From positions 124,001 to 188,000 of the forward strand of contig NZ_JAEHOH010000001.1 in the NCBI RefSeq assembly GCF_016522505.1: a DNA stretch of 64,000 nucleotides. The letters run 5' to 3'. The notes under the pieces are model-generated. The model had not been told where the DNA came from, searched no databases, and saw nothing but the letters and a program-made list of their open reading frames with translations. Made by a program: the position numbers and the translations under genes. Below are positions 32,436 to 43,741 of this stretch, piece by piece; positions within the stretch are counted from its first letter, which is position 1, and each line of letters starts with the position of its first letter. The DNA comes from Leucobacter chromiisoli. GTDB taxonomy: Bacteria > Actinomycetota > Actinomycetes > Actinomycetales > Microbacteriaceae.

Positions 32436-34913
32436 ATGGAACGACTCGTCGACCGCTCGATCAGCGCGTCCCTGTTCACCGACACCTCCCGCGACGCGCT
32501 GCCGCAGCGAGCGCGCACGGTCATCGTGGGCGGCGGCATCGTGGGTGCCAGCACGGCGTACCACCTCGCGCTCGCGGGCGAGACCGATGTGCTGCTGCTC
32601 GACTCCGGGGTGCTCGGGAGCGGCACGACGTGGCACGCCGCCGGCCTCGCGAACCGCGTGCGGGCGACCGAGACGCTCACGGGCCTGTCGATGTACGGCA
32701 CCTCGGTGTTCCAGCGCCTCGAGGAGCTCTCGGGCATCGAGGTGAACTGGCAGCGCTCGGGATCCTTCGCGCTGGCCCGTACCCGCGGCCGCCTCGACGA
32801 GCTGCACTACCAGCGCAACGTGGCCGCCCAGCTGGGCATCGAGGCCGAGCTCGTCGGCCCCGACGCCATCACGAGCATCTGGCCGCTCATCAACCCGGCG
32901 GGCGTGCGCGTCGGCCTGCACATCCCGGATGACGGCCACGTCAATCCGGGCTTCGCCGCCATCGCCTTCGCGAAGCTCGCCCACGAGCACGGCGCGGCGA
33001 TCCGGGAGGACGTGCGCGTCACCGAGCTGCTCGCGTCGGGCGGCAGGATCACGGGCGTGCGCACGGAGCAGGGCGACGTCGAGGCCGAGCGCGTCGTGCT
33101 CGCGGCAGGCCTGTGGAGTCGGGACCTCGGCCGCACCGTCGGCGCGGCGCTGCCCCTGTACGCCGCCGAGCACGTCCACGTGCGCTCGAACCCGATCGCG
33201 GGGGTGGAGCCGGGGCTGCCGGTGCTGCGCGACCTCGACCACCACTACTACGCGAGGCACGAGCGGGGGCGCCTGCTGATCGGGGCCTTCGAACCCGAGG
33301 GGCTGCCGCGCGGCGCCCACGAGATCCCGAGCGGCGGCTTCGCCGAGTTCGACGCCGACTGGGAGCACTTCGACGCCATCCGGGTGCACGCCGAGCGGAC
33401 ACTGCCCGCGGTGCAGCGGGCGGGCTACGACCGCTTCCTCAACGCACCCGAGAGCTTCACGCCCGACGCGAACTTCCTGCTCGGCGAGACGAACGAGGTC
33501 GCGGGGCTCTTCGTGGCCGCCGGCATGAACTCGCAGGGCATCACCTACGCCCCCGGCGTCGGCCGCGAGCTCGCCGCCTGGATCCTCGAGGGGACGCCGC
33601 AGTTCGACGCCTCGAGCGTGGACGTGCGCCGCTTCTCGCGGCACCAGGCGAACCGCCGCTACCTGCACGAGCGCACGAGCGAGGGGCTCGGTCGGGTCTA
33701 CGCGACGCACTGGCCGAATCTGCAGATGTCGTCGGCCCGCAACGTGCGCCGCACGCCGCTGCACGCGCGGCTCGCCGAGCTCGGCGCCGTCTTCGGCGAG
33801 GCGAACGCGCTCGAGCGGGCGAACTGGTACGTCGATCCGGGGGCGACGCCCGAGATCGAGTACAGCTACGGCCGCGCCAGCTGGTTCGAGCGCGTGGGCG
33901 AGGAGCACCGGGCGGTGCGCGAGAACCTCGGCATCTTCGACCTCAGCCCCTTCGCGAAGTTCGAGGTGGCCGGGCCCGACGCGCTCGCGGTGGTGCAGCG
34001 CACGTTCACCTCGAACCTCGACGTCGAGCCGCACCGCGCGGTCTACACGCTGCAGCTCAACGAGGCCGGCGGCATCGAGCTCGACTGCACGGTCACCCGC
34101 CTGGCCCCCGACCGCTTCATGGTGGTCTCGCCGAGCGCCACGCAGGACAAGACGCTGTCGATCCTGCGCCGCGCCGCCGAGGGCGCCGCTGCAGCGGTGT
34201 TCGACGCCACGGCGGCGTACGCCACGATCCTGGTAGCCGGCCCGCGATCCCGCGAGCTCATGCAGCTGGTCTCGCCCGAGGACTGGTCGGACGGGGCCCA
34301 GCCCTACCTCCACGGGCGGGAGGTCGAGATCGCCGACGGCTTCGCCTACGCGCTGCGGGTCAGCTTCGTCGGGGAGATGGGCTACGAGCTCTACGTCTCG
34401 AGCGACCTCGCCGTGAACGTGTTCGACGCCCTCTGGGAGGCGGGCCGCGGCCTCGGAGCGAGGCTCGCCGGCTACTATGCGCTCGACTCGATGCGCGCCG
34501 AGAAGGGGTTCCGCCACCTCGGCCACGACATGGGCCCGGCCGACGATCCGCGGTCCGCCGGCCTCTGGTTCACGGTCGACCTCGAGAAGGGCGACTTCCT
34601 GGGGCGCGACGCCATCGCCGACCTCACGCCCGCCGACATCACCCACCGCACCGTGTACTTCAGGATCGACGATCCCGAGCCCGTGCTCGTGCACGACGAG
34701 ACGGTGTTCCGCGACGGCGTCGCCGTGGGCCGCGTGCTGAGCGGCAACTACGGCTACACGCTCGGCGGGGCGGTGGGACTGGCCGCGATCGACCCCTCCG
34801 TCGACGTCGCATCCGGAGCCTGGGAGGTCGAGTGCGGGGCGGGCGGGCACTACCCGGCGACCGTGTCGCGGCGGCCGCTCTACGACCCGAAGGGCGAGCG
34901 GATGCGCGGGTAG
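32436..34913 (+). CDS. Dimethylglycine oxidase-like FAD/GcvT-domain enzyme
   Basis: An 825-residue two-domain enzyme with the length and layout of Arthrobacter dimethylglycine oxidase (about 830). The N-terminal DAO domain has the VGGGIVGAS nucleotide motif (31-39) and SGTTWHAAG, whose His67 matches the residue that carries covalent FAD in this family. The C-terminal half is a GcvT/folate-binding domain ending with GGAVGLAAID. It would demethylate N,N-dimethylglycine, sarcosine or a related amine and pass the methylene group to THF. Linked purU and an amine importer support this. Confidence 0.85.
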   Translation: MERLVDRSISASLFTDTSRDALPQRARTVIVGGGIVGASTAYHLALAGETDVLLLDSGVLGSGTTWHAAGLANRVRATETLTGLSMYGTSVFQRLEELSGIEVNWQRSGSFALARTRGRLDELHYQRNVAAQLGIEAELVGPDAITSIWPLINPAGVRVGLHIPDDGHVNPGFAAIAFAKLAHEHGAAIREDVRVTELLASGGRITGVRTEQGDVEAERVVLAAGLWSRDLGRTVGAALPLYAAEHVHVRSNPIAGVEPGLPVLRDLDHHYYARHERGRLLIGAFEPEGLPRGAHEIPSGGFAEFDADWEHFDAIRVHAERTLPAVQRAGYDRFLNAPESFTPDANFLLGETNEVAGLFVAAGMNSQGITYAPGVGRELAAWILEGTPQFDASSVDVRRFSRHQANRRYLHERTSEGLGRVYATHWPNLQMSSARNVRRTPLHARLAELGAVFGEANALERANWYVDPGATPEIEYSYGRASWFERVGEEHRAVRENLGIFDLSPFAKFEVAGPDALAVVQRTFTSNLDVEPHRAVYTLQLNEAGGIELDCTVTRLAPDRFMVVSPSATQDKTLSILRRAAEGAAAAVFDATAAYATILVAGPRSRELMQLVSPEDWSDGAQPYLHGREVEIADGFAYALRVSFVGEMGYELYVSSDLAVNVFDALWEAGRGLGARLAGYYALDSMRAEKGFRHLGHDMGPADDPRSAGLWFTVDLEKGDFLGRDAIADLTPADITHRTVYFRIDDPEPVLVHDETVFRDGVAVGRVLSGNYGYTLGGAVGLAAIDPSVDVASGAWEVECGAGGHYPATVSRRPLYDPKGERMRG

Positions 34914-34994
34914 CGCGATCCCGGGCTCCTCGCGTCCCGGCGGCGTGCGGGATCCGGCGCCCGGGGCGGGCGCCCGGTGTGCTTACATGGCTGC

Positions 34995-36521
34995 ATGGTC
35001 ATGACCGTCGCGGAGCTGCTGTCGAGCCCGGCCCTCGGAACGCGCCTGCTCGCGGGATCCGGGGGCGCGGACCGCCCCGTGCACTGGGCGCACACCTGCG
35101 AGGTGCCCGACCCGTGGAACTTCCTCTCGGCCGGCGATCTGCTGCTCAGCGACGGCTACAGCTTCCCGGCGGATGCGCAGGGGCAGATCGCGTTCCTGCG
35201 CGAGCTGCGGGAGGCCGGCATGTCGGGGCTCTCCCTCGGAGCGGGGGTGGAGGCTCCGCCGGTGACGGCGGAGGCGATCGCCTACGCCGACGCGCACGAC
35301 TTCCCCCTGCTCGAGACCCGCTACAGCGTGCCCTTCGTCATGGTCGCACGCGCGGTCGCCGACTCCAACAGCCACGCGGGAGCCGGGCGGCTGACCCGCA
35401 TCCTGCGCGTCTACGACGTGCTGCGCCAGACCCACGCGCACGAGACGGTCGACCGCCTGCTCGACAACCTCTCGGAGGAGCTCGGCGCCGGGCTCCACGT
35501 GGTGAGCGTGCGCACCGGGCGAGATCTGCTGCCGCGCTCGCAGCCGCTCGCCGGCGAGGTGCGGGCCGCGGTGATCGCCGAACTCGATCCCGACACCCGG
35601 AGGCTGCCGCCCATCGGGCGGCTCCAGACCCCCGCGGGCGCACTGCTGGTGCTCCCGCTGGTGCACGAGGAGGGTGCGGTGATGCTCGCCGGGCCGGGAG
35701 CGGACGCCGGGCCGGGAGCGGACGCGCCCGACCTGGTCGTGCTGCAGCACGCGGCCACGATCGCGGGGCTCGACGCGGCGCGGCGCGGCGTCGAGGAGAT
35801 GCGGCGCCGGACGCGAGGCGGCGAGCTGTGCCGGCGCCTGCAGGAGGGCTCGCTCTCGGAGGAGGCGGGGACGCGCGGGCTGCGCGAGGAGGGGCTCGGC
35901 GACGGGCCGTGGGTGGCCGCCTGCCTGGAGGGGCCGGGCGCCGATGCCGAGGAGGGGCCGGTCGAGGCCCTCGCTCGGGCTTCGGAGCCGCCCCCGCACC
36001 TCTTCCTGCGCACGGCGGCGCACGCGCTGGTGATCCTGCCCGCGGATCGCGCGGAGGAGCTTCGCCGGCTGGCGCGCGCGGGCGGCGCGACCGTCGGCCT
36101 GGGGGAGCCCTTCGGATCGATCGCGAAGGCGGGCGACGCCGTGCGCGAGGCCGGGTGGGCGCTCGAGGCCGCCCGCAGCAGCGGCGCCGGCAGCGCCGCG
36201 TACGGGGAACGCCCCGGTCTCTTCATGCCACGCACGGTGAGCGAGGGGGAGGCCGTCGTCGAGGAGGTGCTCGGGGCCGCGCTGGCCTACGACCGGGAGC
36301 GGAGCGCGGGCCTCGTGTCGTCGCTCGAGGCGTTCTTCGAGGCGAACCGATCGTGGCAGGGCGCGGCGAAACGGCTCGGGATCCACAAGCAGACCCTCGT
36401 CTACCGGATGCAGAAGCTCGAGGAGCTCACCGGCAGGAACCTGCGCGACTTCGGCGACCAGGCGGAGCTCTACCTCGCGCTGCGGACGCTGCACCTGCTC
36501 GACCCGGTCGACCTGCCCTGA
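34995..36521 (+). CDS. PucR-family transcriptional regulator (second of three)
   Basis: A regulator of about 508 residues with the PucR N-terminal motif VHWAHTCEVPDPWNF, a poorly conserved middle with a duplicated GPGADA segment, and a C-terminal helix-turn-helix AKRLGIHKQTLVYRM. Start could be ATG 34995 or ATG 35001; a -10-like TTACAT (34983-34988) lies 6 bases before the first. Same orientation as purU and the oxidase and closely related to the regulator at 22584, so the two may control halves of the same block. Confidence 0.85.
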   Translation: MVMTVAELLSSPALGTRLLAGSGGADRPVHWAHTCEVPDPWNFLSAGDLLLSDGYSFPADAQGQIAFLRELREAGMSGLSLGAGVEAPPVTAEAIAYADAHDFPLLETRYSVPFVMVARAVADSNSHAGAGRLTRILRVYDVLRQTHAHETVDRLLDNLSEELGAGLHVVSVRTGRDLLPRSQPLAGEVRAAVIAELDPDTRRLPPIGRLQTPAGALLVLPLVHEEGAVMLAGPGADAGPGADAPDLVVLQHAATIAGLDAARRGVEEMRRRTRGGELCRRLQEGSLSEEAGTRGLREEGLGDGPWVAACLEGPGADAEEGPVEALARASEPPPHLFLRTAAHALVILPADRAEELRRLARAGGATVGLGEPFGSIAKAGDAVREAGWALEAARSSGAGSAAYGERPGLFMPRTVSEGEAVVEEVLGAALAYDRERSAGLVSSLEAFFEANRSWQGAAKRLGIHKQTLVYRMQKLEELTGRNLRDFGDQAELYLALRTLHLLDPVDLP

Positions 36522-36528
36522 CGGTCCC

Positions 36529-36561
36529 GCTCGGTGGGCCCGGGCGCTCGGTGGGCCCGGG
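36529..36561. repeat. 16-bp direct repeat in the dnaK upstream region
   Basis: GCTCGGTGGGCCCGGG occurs at 36529-36544 and 36546-36561. The rest of the 370-base gap before dnaK up to 36717 shows no gene; the heat-shock control sites begin at 36718. Confidence 0.75.
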
Positions 36562-36717
36562 TGCCCGGTCCCCACTTCAGGTCGGCGGAAGAGTACCCGA
36601 ATCGGGCTCTGGAGAGCAGGTTCTGCCGAGCTCGTGCGGTCGTCGTCGCCGCCAGGATCGCGCGGTCGGCCGCCGGGATCGCGCGGGGCGGGGCCCGGGC
36701 GCGCCGAGAACCTGAGA

Positions 36718-36800
36718 GTTGAGTGTATTCGACTCAAGTTTGGATGCGCCCGCTTGACTCCGTCCCGACGCGGACTAAACTTGAGTGCATAAGGCTCAAC
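36718..36800 (+). promoter_or_regulatory. dnaK promoter with two HAIR operators
   Basis: HspR operator 1 (36718-36738) is a perfect TTGAGT-N7-ACTCAA. Operator 2 (36780-36800) is TTGAGT-N7-GCTCAA. Between them lie -35 TTGACT (36754-36759) and -10 TAAACT (36776-36781), 16 bases apart, so operator 2 covers the start of transcription. HspR encoded at the end of the operon would repress it. Confidence 0.93.
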
Positions 36801-36883
36801 CCCGCGGCGGAATCTCCCGCTCCGGGGTCGAGCCGAGAAGAACCTCCGACCGCGACCGCGGTCGCTTCCAGAACCAATCGTAA

Positions 36884-38740
<1,857 letters not shown>

Positions 38741-38742
38741 CC

Positions 38743-39411
38743 ATGGGGAACGAGGAACAGCGCGATCCGGCGTCGGGTGAGAACCTGCCGGGCGACGAGG
38801 TTCCTGCTGCGGGGTCGGAGGGTGAAACCTCCGGCCCCGAGCCGCAGGAAGAGGGTCTCACGGTGGAGGACATCCTGAACGCCGAGCAGACGGGGGAGGC
38901 CGCATCGGCCGACGCCGACTCCGATGCCGACGCGGGGGCCGGGGCTTCCGCCGATGCGGAGGCCGGAGCCGAGGCCGCCGGGCAGACCGAGGCCGACAAC
39001 CCGTACCTCGAGGATCTGCGTCGGATCACCGCGGAGTACGCGAACTACCGCAAGCGCACCGAGGCGAACGCCGAGGTCGAGAAGCAGCGCGCCGTCGCCG
39101 CCGTGGTGAACCCGCTGCTGAGCGTGCTCGACGACCTGGATCGTGCCGAGAAGCACGACGACCTGGTCGAGGGCACCGCCTTCGCCACGATCGCGCAGAA
39201 GATCCGCGCGACGATGGAGCGTCTGGGGGTGGAGAGCTTCGGGACGACCGGCGAGCCCTTCGATCCTTCCATGCACGAGGCGATCGCCCAGGTGCCGGTT
39301 CCCGGCACCGAGGAGCAGACCGTCCTGGACGTGATCGAGCGAGGCTACCGCATCGGCGACGTCGAGCTGCGCCCCGCCAAGGTAGCGGTGGCGGTGGGGG
39401 CTGATGGCTAG
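38743..39411 (+). CDS. grpE: Nucleotide exchange factor GrpE
   Basis: A 222-residue GrpE starting 2 bases after the dnaK stop. The first ~85 residues are a disordered Ala/Asp/Glu-rich arm, longer than usual; the conserved domain begins at YLEDLRRITAEYANYRKR and ends with RPAKVAV. Exchanges nucleotide on DnaK. It overlaps dnaJ by 8 bases. Confidence 0.95.
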   Translation: MGNEEQRDPASGENLPGDEVPAAGSEGETSGPEPQEEGLTVEDILNAEQTGEAASADADSDADAGAGASADAEAGAEAAGQTEADNPYLEDLRRITAEYANYRKRTEANAEVEKQRAVAAVVNPLLSVLDDLDRAEKHDDLVEGTAFATIAQKIRATMERLGVESFGTTGEPFDPSMHEAIAQVPVPGTEEQTVLDVIERGYRIGDVELRPAKVAVAVGADG

Positions 39412-40357
39412 TCAGGATTGGCTCGAGAAGGACTTCTACCAGATCCTCGGCGTCTCGAAGGATGCCAGCGATGCCGAGCTGAAGAAGAAGTACCGCAAGC
39501 TCGCACGCGAGTACCACCCCGACTCCAAGCCCGGTGACGCGGCGGCGGAGGCGAAGTTCAAGGAGATCAGCGAGGCGTACTCGGTGCTCTCCGACAAGGA
39601 GCAGCGCGAGGAGTACGACCAGATCCGAGCCATGGGCACGGGCGGCGCCCGATTCACCTCCGGCGGCCAGGGGTTCGAGGACGTCTTCGGCGGCATGTTC
39701 GGGCACGGCGGCCGCGGCGCCGGCTTCAACTACCAGCAGGGCGGCGGCCAGGGGTTCGAGGATCTCTTCGGCATGTTCGGGGGCGGCGCCCCGCGCGGCC
39801 CCCAGCCGGGTCGCGACATCCAGGCGACCACGACCCTCGACTTCGAGACGGCCGTGCGCGGCAACACCGTGACCCTGCAGACCTCCTCGGGGGCGACGGT
39901 CAAGGTGAAGATCCCCGCCGGCGTCGCCGACGGTCAGAAGATCAAGGTGCGCGGCCGGGGCGAGCCGAGCCCGAACGGGGGCCCGGCGGGGGACATCATC
40001 CTCACGGTGCACGTGCGGAAGCACCCGGTCTTCGAGCGCGACGGGCAGAACCTGCGGCTGACGCTGCCGGTGACCTTCTCGGAGGCGGCGCTCGGGGCCA
40101 CCGTCGAGGTGCCGACCCTCGGCGGCGCACCGGTGAAGCTCAAGATCCAGCCGGGAACCCCGAGCGGTCGCGTGCTGCGCGTCAAGGGGCGAGGGGTGCA
40201 GAGCTCGAAGGGCACCGGCGATCTGCTCGCCGAGGTCCAGGTGGTCGTCCCCGCGCACCTCTCCGACCAGGCGCGGGAGGCGCTCGAGGCGTTCCGCGCC
40301 GTCGAGCCGCAGGAGAACCCGCGCGAGGACCTGCTCTCCAGGGCGCGGGCGAGCTAG
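39404..40357 (+). CDS. DnaJ co-chaperone lacking the zinc finger
   Basis: A 317-residue J-protein: J domain (about 10-75) with REYHPDS at the HPD site, a Gly/Phe-rich region, then the two DnaJ C-terminal beta domains. The CxxCxGxG zinc-finger repeats are absent and the protein contains no cysteine, so it has the CbpA/DnaJ2-like form. Stimulates DnaK ATPase. Part of the dnaK operon by overlap with grpE and 15-base spacing to hspR. Confidence 0.95.
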   Translation: MASQDWLEKDFYQILGVSKDASDAELKKKYRKLAREYHPDSKPGDAAAEAKFKEISEAYSVLSDKEQREEYDQIRAMGTGGARFTSGGQGFEDVFGGMFGHGGRGAGFNYQQGGGQGFEDLFGMFGGGAPRGPQPGRDIQATTTLDFETAVRGNTVTLQTSSGATVKVKIPAGVADGQKIKVRGRGEPSPNGGPAGDIILTVHVRKHPVFERDGQNLRLTLPVTFSEAALGATVEVPTLGGAPVKLKIQPGTPSGRVLRVKGRGVQSSKGTGDLLAEVQVVVPAHLSDQAREALEAFRAVEPQENPREDLLSRARAS

Positions 40358-40372
40358 GGGAGGGGAGGCATC

Positions 40373-40840
40373 ATGGCGACACCGCAGATGGACCGCTACA
40401 CGCCCGTGTTCGCGATCGCGGCCGCGGCGGAGCTCGCCGAGATGCACCCGCAGACCCTGCGCCAGTACGACCGGATCGGCCTCGTCTCGCCCCAGCGCAC
40501 GCGCGGCAACACGCGCCGCTACTCGCTCCACGACGTGGAGCAGCTGCGCGAGGTCTCCAGGCTGAGCGCCGACGGCCTCAGCCTGGAGGGCATCCGCCGC
40601 GTGCTCCAGCTCGAGGATCGCGTGCGCGAGCTCGAGGGGCGGGTGCGCGAGCTCGAGCGCGCCCTCTCCGACGAGCTGCTGAAGCACCCCGAGCGACGCG
40701 TCTTCGCGGCCGGCGCGGCCGGCGAGGTCATCACGCTCCGCCGGGGCACGCGCGTGCGCCGCAGCTCCGAGGTGGTGCTGTGGAGGCCCGGTGAGCGCGG
40801 TGCGGAGCGCTCCCCGGACCATCCAGGGCGGCCTGAGTGA
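40373..40840 (+). CDS. hspR: Heat-shock repressor HspR (MerR family)
   Basis: A 155-residue MerR-type regulator. The N-terminal helix-turn-helix reads VFAIAAAAELAEMHPQTLRQ, then YDRIGLVSPQR, a coiled-coil dimer helix (VRELEGRVRELE), and an Arg-rich tail. It is last in the dnaK operon and its HAIR binding sites flank the promoter, the usual autoregulatory circuit with DnaK as co-repressor. Confidence 0.95.
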   Translation: MATPQMDRYTPVFAIAAAAELAEMHPQTLRQYDRIGLVSPQRTRGNTRRYSLHDVEQLREVSRLSADGLSLEGIRRVLQLEDRVRELEGRVRELERALSDELLKHPERRVFAAGAAGEVITLRRGTRVRRSSEVVLWRPGERGAERSPDHPGRPE

Positions 40841-42009
40841 ACCTGTCGGAGGCCGAGGCCTCGGCGCTCTCCGGACTCTTCGCCGCGCTGTCCCGGCGGC
40901 CGGATCTCGAAGCGCCCGAGCTCCTCGCGCACGACGCGACGGACGCCCTGCTGCTCGAGACGGCGGCGGCCGGGATCCGGGGGAGCGACGGCGATCTCGT
41001 CGTCATCGGCGACCGGCACGGCGCGCTGACGCTCGGCGCCGTGGGCGTGCTCGGCGCGAATCGCGTGCGCACGCATCAGGATCCCCTGCTCGGCGAGCGC
41101 GCGCTCGCCGCCAACGCCGAACGCATCGGGATCCCGAGCGGAAGCTTCGCCTCGCACGGCCTCGACGCCGGCCTTCTGGAGGGCGCCCGCGTCGTCCTGA
41201 TGCAGCTGCCGCGCGGTCTCGAAGCGCTCGACGAGACCGCCGCGGCGATCGCGCGCTGGGCCCGGCCCGACGTCCGGGTGTACGCCGGCGGCCGGGTGAA
41301 GCACATGACCCGCGCCATGAACGACGTGCTCGCGCGCTCCTTCGCCGAGGTCCGGGCCGGGCTCGGGCAACGCAAGTCCAGGGTGCTCACCGCCGCGGGA
41401 CCGCGGGATCCGGGCCCCGCGAGATTCCCCCGCTGGGGCGAGGATCCCGACCTCGCGTTCCGCGTCGCCGCACACGGTGCGACCTTCGGCGGCGCGACGC
41501 TCGATCACGGCAGCCGGCTGCTGCTCGTGGGTCTCGCCGATGCGGCTCCCGACGCGCGGCGGATCGTCGACCTGGGCTGCGGCAACGGGGTGCTGGGCGT
41601 CGCCGCCGCGCTGGCCAGACCGGCGACGAGGGTCATCGCCACGGATCAGTCGGCGGCCGCCGTGGCCGCGACCGCGCTCACGGCAGAGGCCGCGGGCGTC
41701 GCGGAGCGTGTGGAGGTGCATCGCGCCGACGCGACGGAGGCGGTCCCAGACGGCTGGGCCGAGCTGATCCTGCTCAACCCGCCCTTCCACACGGGCGCCG
41801 CGGTGCACGCCGGCGTCGCCCACCGCCTCATCCGATCCTGCGCCCGCGCTCTCGCGCCGCGGGGCGAGCTGCGCATCGTCTTCAACTCGCATCTGGGGTA
41901 CCGGCCCCTGATCGAGCGGGTCATCGGCCCGACGCGTCAGGTCGCCCGCGACCGCACGTTCACCGTGCTGTCGGCCGTCCGTCGCTCGCCAGGAGCGCGG
42001 ACTCGATGA
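40837..42009 (+). CDS. Class I methyltransferase, RsmC/RlmG-like
   Basis: A 390-residue SAM-dependent methyltransferase. The C-terminal half has SAM motif I VDLGCGNGVLG and the substrate-binding NPPFHTG, characteristic of guanine-N2 rRNA methyltransferases (RsmC, RlmG); the N-terminal half is a degenerate duplicate of the fold. GTG 40837 overlaps the hspR stop (GTGA), so it is co-translated with the heat-shock operon. Confidence 0.83.
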   Translation: MNLSEAEASALSGLFAALSRRPDLEAPELLAHDATDALLLETAAAGIRGSDGDLVVIGDRHGALTLGAVGVLGANRVRTHQDPLLGERALAANAERIGIPSGSFASHGLDAGLLEGARVVLMQLPRGLEALDETAAAIARWARPDVRVYAGGRVKHMTRAMNDVLARSFAEVRAGLGQRKSRVLTAAGPRDPGPARFPRWGEDPDLAFRVAAHGATFGGATLDHGSRLLLVGLADAAPDARRIVDLGCGNGVLGVAAALARPATRVIATDQSAAAVAATALTAEAAGVAERVEVHRADATEAVPDGWAELILLNPPFHTGAAVHAGVAHRLIRSCARALAPRGELRIVFNSHLGYRPLIERVIGPTRQVARDRTFTVLSAVRRSPGARTR

Positions 42010-42060
42010 GCGACGTCGGGAGGGTGGCCTCGAGGAGCGCGGAGTCGCGGAGCGCGAGCG

Positions 42061-42372
42061 TCAGGAACGCCGCCGGCGCTGCTGCGCCCGCGCCCTGATG
42101 AGGTCGCGCGCGGTCAGCTGGTGCTCGCGATCGCCGTAGTCGTCGGCGGTGATGCCGGTGACGAAGGCCCCGGGATCCATCTCGAGCGCGGTCGCGATGC
42201 GGATCAGGGTCTCGACGGCGGGACTGGAGACGCCCCGTTCGATCTTGCCGATGCTGGTCCAGTTCACCTCGGCCAGCTCGCCCAGATCCTCGAGCGAGAT
42301 GCCGAGCTCCTGGCGGGCCGCTCGAATGCGACCGCCGATCTCACGGGCGGCGTCTGAGTGGAACTTTGGCAC
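42061..42372 (-). CDS. XRE-family DNA-binding protein
   Basis: A 103-residue regulator with an XRE/Cro helix-turn-helix (RQELGISLEDLGELAEVNWT then IGKIERG) and a short basic C-terminus. GTG 42372 is chosen because CACGCT lies 6 bases upstream on the minus strand, implying a leaderless transcript; the open frame continues 11 codons further. Divergent from the glycosyltransferase pair; target unknown. Confidence 0.83.
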   Translation of the reverse strand: MPKFHSDAAREIGGRIRAARQELGISLEDLGELAEVNWTSIGKIERGVSSPAVETLIRIATALEMDPGAFVTGITADDYGDREHQLTARDLIRARAQQRRRRS

Positions 42373-42550
42373 CGGTCCAGCGTGCTCGCATCGTGCGGCA
42401 ACCACCAGAACTGCAACGCACAGGTGGTTTGAACACTGGCCTGAGACGCATCGTTGCGCCCTCTCCAGGCTTTCCCCGGCCGCGGCTGCCTACACTGAAC
42501 GGAGTCCGTGCCTCGCGAACGACGCCCGACCGTAAGGATGAACGCCGCCA

Positions 42551-43735
42551 GTGACCTCCACAGACCCCCGACCCATGCGAATCCTGATCGGCTGCGACAC
42601 CTTCTCCCCGGATGTCAACGGCGCTGCGCGCTTCGCCGAGCGCCTCGCCGCCGGCCTCGTGCAGCGGGGGCACGACGTGCACGTCGCGGCCCCTTCCACG
42701 CGGCACAGCCGGGTCGGCGCGTTCCGCGAGACCATCGAGGGCGAGCGGATGACGGTGCACCGCATCGCCAGCTGGCGCTGGTACCCCCACGACTGGCTGC
42801 GATTCGTGCTGCCGTGGCGGGCGAGGTGCTACGCGCGGCAGATCCTGGATCAGGTGAAGCCCGATGTGATCCACATCCAGTCCCACATCGTGATCGGCCG
42901 GGCGCTCGCCATCGAGGGGGCGAAGCGCGGCATCAGGATCGTCGCGACGAACCACGTGATGCCCGAGAACGTGCTGGACTTCACGCTGCTCCCGCCGTGG
43001 GCGGAGCGCATCTTCGTGCGCTGGGGATGGCGCGCGGCCGACCGGGTGTTGCAGCACGCGAGCGCCGTCACGACGCCCACGCGCCGCGCGGCCGACTTCC
43101 TCGAGCGCAACACGCACCGACGCGACGTCCGCCCGGTGAGCTGCGGACTGCGCGCGTCCGACTACACCGCCGATCTCGCACCGCGCGGCGAGAACCGGCT
43201 CGTCTTCGTGGGCCGCATCACCCTGGAGAAGGAGATCGACGTGATCCTGCGGGCGCTCACGCGCCTCGATCCCTCGCTGAACGCGAGCCTCACGCTCGTC
43301 GGCGACGGCGATCAGCGCCGCGCGCTGGAGAAGCTGGCCGCCGAGCTGGGCGTGGCGGCCCGGGTGCGCTTCACCGGCCGCGTCAGCGACGAGCAGCTGC
43401 GGGCCCACCTCACGGAGGCGAGCGTCTTCGTGATCGCCTCGATCGCCGAGCTGCAGTCCATCGCCACGATGGAGGCCATGGCCTCGGGCCTTCCCGTCAT
43501 CGCCGCCGACGCCATGGCGCTGCCGCACCTCGTGCACGACGGCGAGAACGGCCACCTCTTCCAGCCCGGCAACGATCGCGAGCTCGCAGAGCGGATCGAG
43601 CGCGTCCTCCGCCTCTCGGACGAGGAGTACGGGCGCATGCAGCGCGCGTCGCTCGAGGCCGTCAAGGCCCACGACATCGACCGCACGATCGCGACCTTCG
43701 AGGCGCTCTACCGCGGCGAGACCCCGGAGGCCTGA
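42551..43735 (+). CDS. GT4 glycosyltransferase (PimB/MgtA-like)
   Basis: A 394-residue GT-B transferase. The N-terminal CDTFSPDVNGAARFAERL and the donor-site segment AELQSIATMEAMASGLPV fit the actinobacterial family that includes mannosyl/glucuronosyl transferases of lipoglycan synthesis. GTG 42551 or ATG 42575 may be the start. -10 TACACT (42491-42496) lies about 55 bases upstream. Forms an operon with the next transferase, 6 bases away. Confidence 0.87.
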   Translation: MTSTDPRPMRILIGCDTFSPDVNGAARFAERLAAGLVQRGHDVHVAAPSTRHSRVGAFRETIEGERMTVHRIASWRWYPHDWLRFVLPWRARCYARQILDQVKPDVIHIQSHIVIGRALAIEGAKRGIRIVATNHVMPENVLDFTLLPPWAERIFVRWGWRAADRVLQHASAVTTPTRRAADFLERNTHRRDVRPVSCGLRASDYTADLAPRGENRLVFVGRITLEKEIDVILRALTRLDPSLNASLTLVGDGDQRRALEKLAAELGVAARVRFTGRVSDEQLRAHLTEASVFVIASIAELQSIATMEAMASGLPVIAADAMALPHLVHDGENGHLFQPGNDRELAERIERVLRLSDEEYGRMQRASLEAVKAHDIDRTIATFEALYRGETPEA

Positions 43736-43741
43736 GGCGAG

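Noticed and set aside
42010-42060. Small extra gene between the methyltransferase and XRE genes
   Set aside because: Only 51 bases remain between the two stops; no start, ribosome site or promoter is seen.
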